Origin: Prevotella sp.
GTDB lineage: Bacteria; Bacteroidota; Bacteroidia; Bacteroidales; Bacteroidaceae
DNA: 51,423 nucleotides
NCBI GenBank assembly: GCA_017417465.1
Contig: JAFPZD010000128.1
Span: forward strand, 1 to 51,423
Reading direction: 5' to 3'
The first letter of the stretch is position 1. Each line of letters starts with the position of its first letter. Shown in pieces: positions 44,508 through 51,423 of the stretch. A program made the translations under genes and the position numbers. The notes beneath the pieces were generated by a model. That model was not told the DNA's origin. It was given only the letters and a program-made list of their open reading frames with translations, and did no database searches.

Positions 44508-45881
44508 TTACAGGCCTAACTCCAGGGCAAACGACTGGCGGGGCAGCTTCTTTGGCAGCGTCACCGTGACGCGTTCGCCCTCCACCTTCCACTTAAGCTT
44601 CTTGCCTGTCGACAATAGGCGCACGTCCTTTTTCGGGATGTTTCCCGTCCAGCTGATGGTTTCTGGCAGTTGGCCGTCATCGTCGAGCAGGTAGATGGCG
44701 AACAGGCTGGCGCCATCCTTCGATGCAGTAAACCACAACGGGCCGTCGTGGTAGTGCGCTGTCGTAGTGGTGTTATAGATGGCTTTGCCATTCTGCCGTA
44801 GCCACTGTCCAATCTCCTCCAGCCGTGCCACGGCCTCGGGCTGTATCAGGCCTTCGGGCGTGGGGCCCACGCCCAGCACCAGATTACCACCTTTGGCCAC
44901 GATTTCTGTCAGGGTGCTGATGACGCGTTGTGCGCTCTTCCATCGCGGCCGTTTGACATAACCCCAGTCGTCGCTCAGCGGGATGCAGCTCTCCCATGGG
45001 AAGTTCAGCTGCTCCTCGGGGATGGTGCGCTCGGGGGTCTGGTAGTTTTCGTATGGGCCATGGATGGTGCGGTCGACGATGATCAGTCCGGGCTGATGGG
45101 CGCGTGCCATCCGGGCCATTCCAGGCATGTCGATGTCCTGGCCGCGGTTCTCGGCAGTCACCCAGCCGCCGTCTAACCACAGGATGTCAACTTTTCCATA
45201 GTTCGTCATCAGCTCTTCAATCTGCCGATGCGTATAGTCGACAAACTTGCTCCATCGGTCAGGGTGTCGCTTCACGGGATAGTTCACATTGCGCCCCTTC
45301 TTTCCATAGACGTCCCACCAGTAGAGTTGTGAGTGCCAGTCGGGCTTCGAGAAATAGGTTCCGACGGTGAAGTCCTTCTCGCGGAAGGCGTCAAGCACAT
45401 GGCAGAGCACGTCGCGGCGAGGGTCGTCGCTGAAGGCATGGCGGGCTATCGAAAAGTCGGTCTGCTGCGTGTCCCACATGCAGAAGCCGTCGTGATGCTT
45501 CGTCGTGAAAATCATGTAGCGCATGCCGGCATCCTGACAGACCTGTGCCCACTGCGTGGCATCGAACTGCACCGGCCGGAACGTGTCGGCAAGCCCGAAG
45601 TACCAGTCCATGTACTGCTGATAGGTGCGGGTGCTGTCGCGTGTGATCCACTCCTCGTCGCATATCGACCACGACTCCACGATGCCCGGCACGGCATAGA
45701 GGCCCCAGTGCAGCAGCACGCCAAACTTAAGGTCCTGCCACTGCTTCAGGTTGCTGACCACCGCTTCGTCGGTGGGCCATTGGTAGACGGCCGACCGCTC
45801 GTGAATATTGCCTTGTGCCATGGTCGTCAGCGCCGTCGCCGCCATGGCTGCCGTCACGATTGCTTTTCTCAGTCTCTTCAT
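44508..45881 (-). CDS. GH29 alpha-L-fucosidase
   Basis: This 457-residue exported enzyme has a signal peptide (1-22, to TMAQ). GH29 hydrolyses alpha-L-fucosyl linkages with retention. Seen: 'KFGVLLHWGLYAVPG', 'MRYMIFTTKHHDGFCMWDT' (His129/His130 region), the nucleophile Asp237 in 'VDILWLDGGW', and a C-terminal beta-sandwich ('WTGNIPKKDVRLLSTGKKLK'). Length matches compact GH29 members. Whether it is subfamily A or B cannot be settled by eye. It could act on host mucin glycans or plant xyloglucan. It has its own promoter about 70 bp upstream of the ATG. Confidence 0.94.
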   Translation of the reverse strand: MKRLRKAIVTAAMAATALTTMAQGNIHERSAVYQWPTDEAVVSNLKQWQDLKFGVLLHWGLYAVPGIVESWSICDEEWITRDSTRTYQQYMDWYFGLADTFRPVQFDATQWAQVCQDAGMRYMIFTTKHHDGFCMWDTQQTDFSIARHAFSDDPRRDVLCHVLDAFREKDFTVGTYFSKPDWHSQLYWWDVYGKKGRNVNYPVKRHPDRWSKFVDYTHRQIEELMTNYGKVDILWLDGGWVTAENRGQDIDMPGMARMARAHQPGLIIVDRTIHGPYENYQTPERTIPEEQLNFPWESCIPLSDDWGYVKRPRWKSAQRVISTLTEIVAKGGNLVLGVGPTPEGLIQPEAVARLEEIGQWLRQNGKAIYNTTTTAHYHDGPLWFTASKDGASLFAIYLLDDDGQLPETISWTGNIPKKDVRLLSTGKKLKWKVEGERVTVTLPKKLPRQSFALELGL

Positions 45882-45950
45882 GTCTGTTCTTATTGTTGTT
45901 TCTTTACAATCCCGAAGAAGCTGGGCTCCGTCCCTTCACCCTGTCGTTTG

Positions 45951-45958
45951 CAAAGGTA
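45951..45958 (-). promoter_or_regulatory. Bacteroidota -7 element for GH29 gene
   Basis: TACCTTTG on the minus strand lies 69 bp upstream of the GH29 ATG, giving a leader of about 65 nt. Confidence 0.65.
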
Positions 45959-45989
45959 CGAACCCCATCAAACCGTGCGTTTTAGTTTC

Positions 45990-46088
45990 CGAGAAGTCTG
46001 CCGGTCCTCTCGGAGAAGTCTGCCGGTCCTCTCGGAGAAGTCTGCCAGTCCTCTCGGAGAAGTCTGCCGGTCCTCTCGGAGGGGTTTA
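45990..46088. repeat. 22-bp tandem array, about 4.5 units
   Basis: GAGAAGTCTGC starts occur at 45991, 46013, 46035 and 46057, an exact 22-bp period, and a partial unit ends the array. Each unit junction has the short inverted repeat TCTCGGAGA. It lies just past the stop of the Rpn-family gene. Confidence 0.85.
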
Positions 46089-46102
46089 CCCTTGCTAAAA
46101 AA

Positions 46103-47071
46103 TCAGGCAATACCTGACAATTCTTCTTTAGTCAAGCCGGTTATTTCAATGATGTCTTCGTCAGGAAGCCCTTGTCCTTTTAACTTACGGGCTATCTCCA
46201 ATGCCTTTTGGTGTGCACCTTCGGTTAGTCCCTCTTTCCTTCCCTCTTTCATTCCCTCTTTTATTCCCTCTTCTCGTCCTTCCGCTCTTCCCTCTTCTCG
46301 TCCTTGTGCTTTCCCTTCTTCATACCCTTCTAACTTCCCTTCGCCGCGTGCGGTGGTCATGGTGTTTTCAAGGATGTGGCGGTCCATCCAGTAGCTTTCG
46401 TATGCACGCTGTTCCTCACGGCTCATCTGCATGATGGTCAGCTTTTCGCGAGCCTCTTTCAGTCCAGGGGCATCGGCATCATCGGGAATATCGCTGGTGG
46501 CAAGGAAGTACAGCCACTGGTCTAAGGGCACGCGCGACCACCGGTTGAAATCGTTTACCTTCAGGATGTAGTATTCAGGATAGAGCTCATAGATGTCGCT
46601 AACTTCGAATTTCTGCTGCTGGTAGGGGCTGAGCCTTAGCAGGTCGCCCTTGTGGATGCCACGGAACTCGGTCTTGCCGTGGTAGACCACATCGTCGCCC
46701 TGCCCCAAGTCGAAGTAGACAATGTTGACGGAGTAGATTTTCTTCACGTTCTCATAGTTCTGTCCGCCGTTGATATAATCGGTGACGAGCTTGGAGGCTC
46801 CGAAGAGCATGCGCTGGAAGTAGGCGAACTCCGGCTCACCCTGTACTTCTATGAGTATCAGTTCGCCGTCACCGTTCTCCGCCAGCAGGTCCACACGGTT
46901 GTATTTTGACTCCCGACGGTCCTGGTTACCCTCGCTCTCAAGCAGGCGGTGTATCTTCACGTTGAAGTTCAGCAGCGTGGTGAGGAAGCCCTCGAGCACG
47001 CCGAAATTGGCCTTGTCGCGCAAGATGCGCTTTAGGGCCCAGTCGAAGCTGACGAATGTCCTTTCTTTCAT
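46103..47071 (-). CDS. Rpn-family recombination-promoting nuclease / PD-(D/E)XK
   Basis: This 322-residue cytoplasmic protein begins 'MKERTFVSFDWALKRIL' and contains 'RVDLLAENGDGELILIEVQG', the Asp...Glu-x-Gln/Lys core of the PD-(D/E)XK nuclease fold, plus 'YFQRMLFGASKLVTDYINGG', all typical of Rpn/DUF4143-neighbouring Bacteroidota proteins annotated as recombination-promoting nucleases or transposase-like. The C-terminal region (about residues 242-280) is an Arg/Lys-Glu-Gly repeat (EGREEGRAEGREEGIKEGMK), followed by a short helix bundle. Rpn enzymes are DNA endonucleases that raise recombination, often lying alone and variable in copy number. Whether it acts on the repeats in this window is open. 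Confidence 0.9.
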   Translation of the reverse strand: MKERTFVSFDWALKRILRDKANFGVLEGFLTTLLNFNVKIHRLLESEGNQDRRESKYNRVDLLAENGDGELILIEVQGEPEFAYFQRMLFGASKLVTDYINGGQNYENVKKIYSVNIVYFDLGQGDDVVYHGKTEFRGIHKGDLLRLSPYQQQKFEVSDIYELYPEYYILKVNDFNRWSRVPLDQWLYFLATSDIPDDADAPGLKEAREKLTIMQMSREEQRAYESYWMDRHILENTMTTARGEGKLEGYEEGKAQGREEGRAEGREEGIKEGMKEGRKEGLTEGAHQKALEIARKLKGQGLPDEDIIEITGLTKEELSGIA

Positions 47072-47092
47072 GATGCTGCGAATATTTGCCGC

Positions 47093-47100
47093 AAAGATAC
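47093..47100 (-). promoter_or_regulatory. Bacteroidota -7 element for Rpn-family gene
   Basis: TATCTTTG on the minus strand lies 22 bp before the ATG at 47071. Confidence 0.6.
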
Positions 47101-47204
47101 ATAAAATTCGTTAGACGTAAAAGAAAACGCTTTATTATTTGCTTTTTTTATCTATACTTTTGTCGAATATGGGCGAAAGGCGGCGTGATGTCGCGGAAAA
47201 TATA

Positions 47205-47212
47205 TACCTTTG
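47205..47212 (+). promoter_or_regulatory. Bacteroidota -7 element for EamA gene
   Basis: TACCTTTG ends 8 bp before the ATG at 47221, so the transcript should be nearly leaderless. Its location inside the longer frame supports the chosen start. Confidence 0.65.
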
Positions 47213-47220
47213 CACCCCGT

Positions 47221-48150
47221 ATGGAATCGAATCATTCAGGAAACAACCGCGAACCCCTGCTGGCCCATCTGTCGATGTTTGCGGCCTGCGCCATCTGGGG
47301 ACTGATGGCACCACTGGGCAAGGACGCGATGACACATGGACTCGACGGTCCCTCGATGGTGATGCTGCGCGTGTCGGGCGGAGCCCTGCTCTTCTGGATA
47401 GCATCGCTCTTCACCAAGCGCGAGCATGTGCCTTTGAAACATGTGCTGACTTTCGCCGGAGCCGCCGTCTTTGGCATCGTGTGCAACCAGTGTGGCTACA
47501 CCATCGGACTGTCGCTGACGTCGCCCATCAATGCCAGCATCGTCACAACGTCGATGCCTATCTTTGCCATGATTCTCGCCGCACTCATCCTGAAGGAACC
47601 TATCACCAGCAAGAAAGTGCTGGGCGTGCTGCTGGGATGCAGCGGAGCACTGATGCTGATACTCACGTCGATGTCGCATGCCAGCGACAAGGTGGGCGAC
47701 ATCCGTGGCGACCTCTGCTGCCTGGGGGCCCAGTTCTCCTACGCCCTCTACTTGTCGCTGTTCAATAAGTTCGTCAAGCGCTACAGCATCTTCACTGTCA
47801 ACAAGTGGATGTTTCTCTGGGCAACAGTCCTCTTGCTGCCTTTGGCGGGGCCACACACCTGGTCGATGGTCAGTGCTCCGTGGTCCATGAAAACCCTGTT
47901 GGAAACGGTCTATGTCATCGTCTTCGGCACGTTCATCGGCTACATCCTGATTATCAAGGCCCAGAAGATTCTTCGTCCTACGGTTGTCGCCGCCTACAAC
48001 TACGTGCAGCCTGTGGTGGCTGTCATCGTCAGTGTGCTGGCGGGCCTTGGCGTGCTGATGTGGACTCATGCACTGGCCGTCATACTCGTGTTCAGTGGCG
48101 TGTCGCTGGTGACGAAGTCCAAGAGTCGCAGGGACATGGAGACTAAATAG
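47221..48150 (+). CDS. EamA/DMT family transporter
   Basis: This 309-residue inner-membrane protein has about ten hydrophobic helices arranged as two EamA repeats ('MFAACAIWGLMAPLGKDAMT', 'GIVCNQCGYTIGLSLTSPIN'; second half 'GDLCCLGAQFSYALYLSLFN', 'RPTVVAAYNYVQPVVAVIVS'). DMT-superfamily members export amino acids, nucleosides or other metabolites; the substrate is unknown. I chose MESNHSGNN at 47221 because the frame upstream to 47086 has no membrane-protein character and contains the promoter. It is divergent from the Rpn gene. Confidence 0.92.
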   Translation: MESNHSGNNREPLLAHLSMFAACAIWGLMAPLGKDAMTHGLDGPSMVMLRVSGGALLFWIASLFTKREHVPLKHVLTFAGAAVFGIVCNQCGYTIGLSLTSPINASIVTTSMPIFAMILAALILKEPITSKKVLGVLLGCSGALMLILTSMSHASDKVGDIRGDLCCLGAQFSYALYLSLFNKFVKRYSIFTVNKWMFLWATVLLLPLAGPHTWSMVSAPWSMKTLLETVYVIVFGTFIGYILIIKAQKILRPTVVAAYNYVQPVVAVIVSVLAGLGVLMWTHALAVILVFSGVSLVTKSKSRRDMETK

Positions 48151-48195
48151 TCGTTTTAAAAAAGAATTTCCTTGTCAGCACCCAATCTTATGAAA

Positions 48196-48226
48196 AGCAG
48201 TTCCCGTCATCCCGACGGGAACTGCT
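48196..48226. terminator. Perfect 13-bp hairpin between EamA and Crp/Fnr genes
   Basis: AGCAGTTCCCGTC (48196-48208) pairs perfectly with 48214-48226 around a 5-nt loop. On the plus strand it follows EamA but is trailed by A-rich sequence. On the minus strand it is trailed by TTTTCAT, better for termination of a transcript from the -7 element at 48271-48278. Confidence 0.6.
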
Positions 48227-48270
48227 CATAAAAAACGAGAGAGCCTTTATGGAAAAAAGACTCACGGCTG

Positions 48271-48278
48271 CAAAGGTA
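48271..48278 (-). promoter_or_regulatory. Orphan Bacteroidota -7 element, possible small RNA
   Basis: TACCTTTG on the minus strand has no gene downstream before the EamA 3' end; about 45 bp further on lies the hairpin 48196-48226. Together they outline a possible transcript of about 70-80 nt. Confidence 0.4.
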
Positions 48279-48377
48279 CAAAATACGAACAAAAAAGCCC
48301 TCGCCGAGTCTTGAAAAGTAGCTGCCGAGGACATAAGTCTTTACTTTGGTAAAGAGTTATTTGGTAGAAGTCGCACG

Positions 48378-48956
48378 TTACTGGTTAAAAGTGATGTCGC
48401 GACGCATCATCGAGATGGTCTTGGGCGTCACATTGAGGAAGGAGGCAATGGCGTTTAGCGGCAACGCGTTCACGATGCCAGGGCAGCGCTGCATCAACAG
48501 TTCGTAACGCTCACGGGGAGTGGTGCGGTGCAAGTCTTGATAACGGGCCTTAAACTGGTTGAGCATGTGCTCACCGATGAGTGCGCGTATATCCTTGGTT
48601 TCGGCACTTCGATTAAAAAAATCTTTCAGGCAGTCGCCACTGACCCTCCACACACGGCTTGACATCATGGCTTGTATAGAGGCCTGCGATGGACGACCAA
48701 AAAGGACATTCGGATAGTCGGCCACAAACTCTCCTTCGAACGAGAACCACGTGATGTGTTCCTTGCCATCGCTGACACCCCGCGTCAGATACTTAAAGCA
48801 CCCGCATTCAACATAGGCAAACCAAAGTGCCGGTTCGCCCTCACGCTCCATCTGCTCACCCTTGCTATAGGTGACGATTTCGCCCTCCCGTTTGCAAAAC
48901 TCTCGCAGCCTCGCAATTTCTGTTACCAGCATCGATGTGTTATATTTCTGCTCCAT
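48378..48956 (-). CDS. Crp/Fnr family transcription regulator
   Basis: This 192-residue protein has an N-terminal cyclic-nucleotide-binding-like beta-roll (residues about 10-115; 'IVTYSKGEQMEREGEPALWF', 'KEHITWFSFEGEFVADYPNV') and a C-terminal winged helix-turn-helix ('ALPLNAIASFLNVTPKTISM', 'MRRDI'). The cAMP-contacting Arg/Glu signature is not obvious, as in most Bacteroidota members, so the ligand is unknown. It is monocistronic. The signal it responds to and its targets cannot be read here. Confidence 0.9.
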   Translation of the reverse strand: MEQKYNTSMLVTEIARLREFCKREGEIVTYSKGEQMEREGEPALWFAYVECGCFKYLTRGVSDGKEHITWFSFEGEFVADYPNVLFGRPSQASIQAMMSSRVWRVSGDCLKDFFNRSAETKDIRALIGEHMLNQFKARYQDLHRTTPRERYELLMQRCPGIVNALPLNAIASFLNVTPKTISMMRRDITFNQ

Positions 48957-49106
48957 GTCTTTACCTATTTATATAATAGCTTCTAATCATAATACACCCA
49001 TGAGTTGGAAACGTGACACTTGAGGCCGTTAAACTTTCTAAATCGAAGAGCACAAAACAGGCGCGAGCCCTTATTAGCACAAGAGGCTGAGACATCTGAG
49101 CTGGTA

Positions 49107-50204
49107 CAAAACGACTGGATGGAGCAGCTTCCTGACAATCGTCTCGTGACGGCCTTGTAGCTACCCGGTACGCACGACGCCGCCTCTGCGGAGGGATGGA
49201 CAGGGTTGGCCGAAATCATTGGTGATGCGATGGCTCGTGCACAGGATCTCACCATTGCCGACCAGTGGAAAGTTGGCGTGCGCGTGTTTGACATCCGTCC
49301 ACAAAAAGATGGCGACGTGCTACGCTGCATGCACGGCATATCGGGCACAAAGCTGCTGGTGGGCGACTTCCTTGCCAAGATGCGCGACCTGCTGGCTGCC
49401 TCGCCTTCTGAATTTGTCATTGTCACCACCAAGATCGACACCACCGATGGTGAGCCAGAGGTGGCTGAGTGGGCGCCACTGTTCTCCTCGCTGATACAAA
49501 GCGACTCACTGCGCCAGTGCTTCGTGGAGTTCAGTCCCACGCAGAACGTCGGCGACCTTCGTGGAAAGATTCTGCTACTCTCGCGCAACAAGTATGCCGA
49601 AGTGCCACTGGGCGGCTTCATCACAGGCTGGTCGTCAGACAAAGATTTTGCCTATCAACAAGGTGGCACCATCACTGGCAGCGATGGCAGCAGCTGTCCG
49701 CGATGGATGCAGGACTGCTACAAGCCCAACAAAGACCGCGAGGGCAAGGAGAATGCCATTCGTCTGATGCTCGACGCCGCCATGGGACGTGACCTCACCA
49801 CGCAACAGCCAGCATGGGTGATGAACTACACAGCAGGCAACACGCTGGAATTCTTCTCAGACGGTTACCGCGAGAATGCTGTCTATGCTCACCAGCTGGT
49901 ACTCGACTACCTGAATGATGAGGACCATACAGGTTCCACTGGCATCGTCTTCATGGACTATGCAGGCGTAGAGACGACTAAGGGCGCCGGTGGGGACTAC
50001 TACGAGGTGAAAGGTCGCCAGCTGGTTGAGGCACTCATCGCCCAGAACTTCCGTAACGATGTCAATGGCATCAAGCCTATTCTCAATGCTCGACTCTCAA
50101 CTCTCAATTCAGACTGGTATACAATGGATAGTCGCCGCCTCTCCAAGCAGCCCACTACTCCTGGTATCTACATGAGCAATGGAAAGAAAATAGTCATTAA
50201 ATAA
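49107..50204 (+). pseudogene. PI-PLC family phospholipase, broken by in-frame TAG
   Basis: In one frame the DNA reads 'QNDWMEQLPDNRLVTAL', then TAG at 49158-49160, then 'LPGTHDAASAEGWTGLAE' and onward without interruption to 50204. 'PGTHDA' is the first catalytic-His block of phosphatidylinositol-specific phospholipase C (usually S[IL]PGTHDS), so the stop replaces the expected Ser codon (TCG to TAG). The remaining 348 codons include 'QWKVGVRVFDIRP', 'GRKILLLSRNK'-like text and a C-terminal 'SRRLSKQPTTPGIYMSNGKK' sorting-like tail. No signal peptide is found upstream; the 5' part is lost or degenerate. A restart at TTG 49206 would lack the catalytic His. Probably a pseudogene; a sequencing error is the alternative. 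Confidence 0.75.
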
Positions 50205-50370
50205 TGTAGTTTATCGAATGCTTACGTTTCTAATGACCTATGTAGAATAAATGCTGTTTTCTTTCAACTCTTCACTTTGATGCTAAGTATCTGTATAACA
50301 GCTGGTTTTGGTGAATGGATTCTTAGGGTGTGAAAACAACAGACAGAGCCGGCACACTCGCCAGTGTCAA

Positions 50371-50641
50371 TGCCGCCAGTGTAGGGGCAGGCCCCGTGCC
50401 TGCCCGTTGGCCCGGCAGGGCTAGTGTGCCTTCTGCGGATGGCCAATGCCGCCTATATCGTTGCCTGTCAATGCCGCCAGTGTAGGGGCAGGCCCCGTGC
50501 CAGCCCGTTGGCCGCCAGTGTAGGGGCAGGCCTTGTGCCAGCCCGATGGCCCGTCAAGGGCCAGTGTATCATAACCATTCTCTCTAACACTGGCTCTATC
50601 GAGCCAACGGGCTGGCACGGTGCATGCCCCCACACTGGCGG
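50371..50641. repeat. REP-like GTGTAGGGGCAGGCC repeats, 3 direct + 1 inverted
   Basis: Copies of about 40 bp at 50371-50414, 50472-50512 and 50512-50552 read GCCAGTGTAGGGGCAGGCC then CCGTGCC(T/A)GCCCG. An inverted copy lies at 50603-50641. Each can fold GGGCAGGC with GCCTGCCC. Confidence 0.8.
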
Positions 50642-50745
50642 ACTGCCATCGCGTCGACACATAACACTGGTGGTCTGTCATCACGTCGAACTCGGTTCAG
50701 TCATTTCCTCCGATTGAATCGCCTTGAAAGGCAGGAAAAAGCTTT

Positions 50746-50853
50746 GCTGACCTACGTCAGCAGATTTGCTGACCTTCGTCAGCAGATTTGCCGACCTTCG
50801 TCAGCAGATTTGCCGACCTTCGTCAGCAGATTTGCTGACCTTCGTCAGCAACA
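50746..50853. repeat. 22-bp tandem hairpin array, 5 units
   Basis: Units GCTGACCTTCGTCAGC + AGATTT start at 50746, 50768, 50790, 50812 and 50834. Each 16-bp part folds as a 6-bp stem with a CTTC (first unit CTAC) loop. Two units carry GCCGAC, which breaks one pair. Confidence 0.9.
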
Positions 50854-51198
50854 GTTGGAATCGCTATTTGGGACCATTGAATTAGGATTGCGGTTCATCA
50901 AAAATTGGGGCTGGCTGCAGCGGCCGATGGTTACATTAATCATACAATAATCGGCTTCGTGTGCACTTTTTCGCGCATTATCCCAAGCCTTTGTCTTTGC
51001 GTTTTCAGCCGCCCATAGAAACCCTTCACCATAACATGCTCGTAATGAGGCGTTTATTGGAAACGTGAAGGGTTGTGAGGTTACTGCATATAGAAATATA
51101 TTGATGTCCGCTAACCAAGCCCCAGCCAACGGAATTCTCTCGAACGGACCATGTACTTTGGACAAATAGGGGATAAGATGAAATTCCCCGGACACCAA
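50845..51198 (-). CDS. Uncertain open frame, unrecognised
   Basis: A frame of about 117 codons with lower GC than its surroundings reads 'RIPLAGAWLADINIFLYAVT' and 'GFLWAAENAKTKAWDNARKS'. Amino-acid composition is plausible, but there is no good start codon (TTG at 51198 only), the C-terminal end runs into the 22-bp hairpin array, and I recognise no family. It may be the remnant of an acquired gene or not a gene at all. Confidence 0.25.
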   Translation of the reverse strand: MVSGEFHLIPYLSKVHGPFERIPLAGAWLADINIFLYAVTSQPFTFPINASLRACYGEGFLWAAENAKTKAWDNARKSAHEADYCMINVTIGRCSQPQFLMNRNPNSMVPNSDSNCC

Positions 51199-51284
51199 TA
51201 GTTTATAATAGCAATGTTGCTCCCCTTGTTATAGACATATATTAACAACGAAGGCATCGACCGCATTATTACATGGTTTACAAT

Positions 51285-51423
51285 TAAGTAACTGTTCAAA
51301 TTTAGTTTATACAAATAATCCTTTTTTTAACAACGAATTAAACGAATTTGACGAATTGCTGCGCGTTGTAATTCGTTTAATTCGTTAAATTCGTTGTTTT
51401 TATAAAATAATTGTGTTCATCTA
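51285..51423. repeat. 140-bp dispersed repeat element, copy 2 (inverted), reaching window edge
   Basis: Reverse complement of the 33809-33948 element, from CTA at the window end to TAAGTAAC at 51285. Similarity reaches the last base, so the element may continue beyond the window. It contains palindrome D (51329-51398). Confidence 0.9.
51329..51398. repeat. Palindrome with 9-bp-repeat arms, copy D
   Basis: Arms of ACGAATTAA/ACGAATTTG 9-mers and their inverted copy flank GCTGCGCGTTG. It is the inverted equivalent of palindrome C with a few substitutions, most of them in one arm. Confidence 0.85.

Larger units (their letters stand above)
50205..51423. other. Repeat-rich terminal region without confident genes
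   Basis: After the PI-PLC stop the region holds a GC-rich cluster of GTGTAGGGGCAGGCC-type repeats (50371-50641), a 22-bp hairpin array (50746-50853), an AT-richer stretch with one weak minus-strand frame (50845-51198) and the second copy of the 140-bp element at the window edge. No RNA gene or integrase was recognised. Confidence 0.7.

Noticed and set aside
46103-47071. Functional insertion-sequence transposase
   Set aside because: No terminal inverted repeats or target duplications flank it and the fold signature is PD-(D/E)XK (Rpn type), not DDE.
48983-49642. Minus-strand 219-codon frame opposite PI-PLC
   Set aside because: Reverse shadow; the plus strand carries PI-PLC motifs across the same DNA.

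Overview
The window looks like a chromosomal segment of a Bacteroidales bacterium, most likely Prevotellaceae. The reasons are seen in the sequence: Bacteroidota promoters of the TAnnTTTG type at many gene starts, a FISUMP-domain protein pair, STN/carboxypeptidase-regulatory outer-membrane barrels, a DUF4290-murA-rimM neighbourhood, a xylanase-feruloyl esterase fusion of the type known from Prevotella, and C-terminal tails of the form 'GRRL...GI.IV.G+KVVV+' that are common in Prevotella secreted proteins. Coding DNA is GC-rich, while many intergenic gaps hold low-complexity repeats.

Layout. 1-7306: two tandem paralogous giant exported proteins (dockerin-like repeats seen in the second, FISUMP, VCBS-like, and a C-terminal region resembling beta-pore-forming toxins). 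7307-8172: repeat-rich gap with two elaborate palindromes, a 21-bp tandem array and a HicB antitoxin remnant. 8173-16626 (minus): housekeeping cluster tsaB-DUF4290-murA-rimM-dxr-rseP followed by the GH3 gene bglX. 16721-20805 (minus): a CotH-type protein and a DUF6055-like metallopeptidase. 21001-23541 (plus): GH127 beta-L-arabinofuranosidase. 23882-27710: ECF sigma factor, short anti-sigma-like protein and outer-membrane barrel. 28137-30988: membrane-anchored winged-helix regulator plus a second barrel. 31258-31331 (minus): tRNA-Met. 31479-35154: START-like protein, LptG/LptF-like permease and ribBA. 35183-41648 (minus): DUF2264 protein, GH10-CE1 xylanase/esterase, and an SGNH + MBOAT acyl-transfer pair. 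41713-48956: a degenerate small secreted protein, an outer-membrane barrel, an S41-like peptidase, GH29 fucosidase, Rpn-family nuclease, EamA exporter and Crp/Fnr regulator. 49107-50204: a PI-PLC gene broken by an in-frame TAG. 50205-51423: repeats and no confident gene.

How the genes fit together. The carbohydrate genes (GH3, GH127, GH10-CE1, GH29, DUF2264) point to breakdown of arabinoxylan-like and fucosylated plant or host glycans. There is no SusC/SusD pair in the window, so this is not a classical polysaccharide utilization locus. The two regulator-barrel pairs look like envelope sensing circuits.

The most unusual signal is the repeat content. Several families recur at different places, in both intergenic and coding DNA: (i) palindromes whose arms are built of about three 9-bp repeats (7514, 7810, 33834 and 51329), two of them lying in roughly 140-bp copies in inverted orientation; (ii) an AT-rich motif shared by the rseP upstream gap and an in-frame insert in GH127; (iii) a GATGAAAAATGAAA motif shared by the murA-rimM gap and an insert in the anti-sigma-like gene; (iv) a CGGTTTKACACGG motif that forms a 51-bp in-frame tandem repeat in the MBOAT gene, an array inside a dead gene and an array after the S41 gene. 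All statements about families come from reading the sequence by eye; no database search was run.
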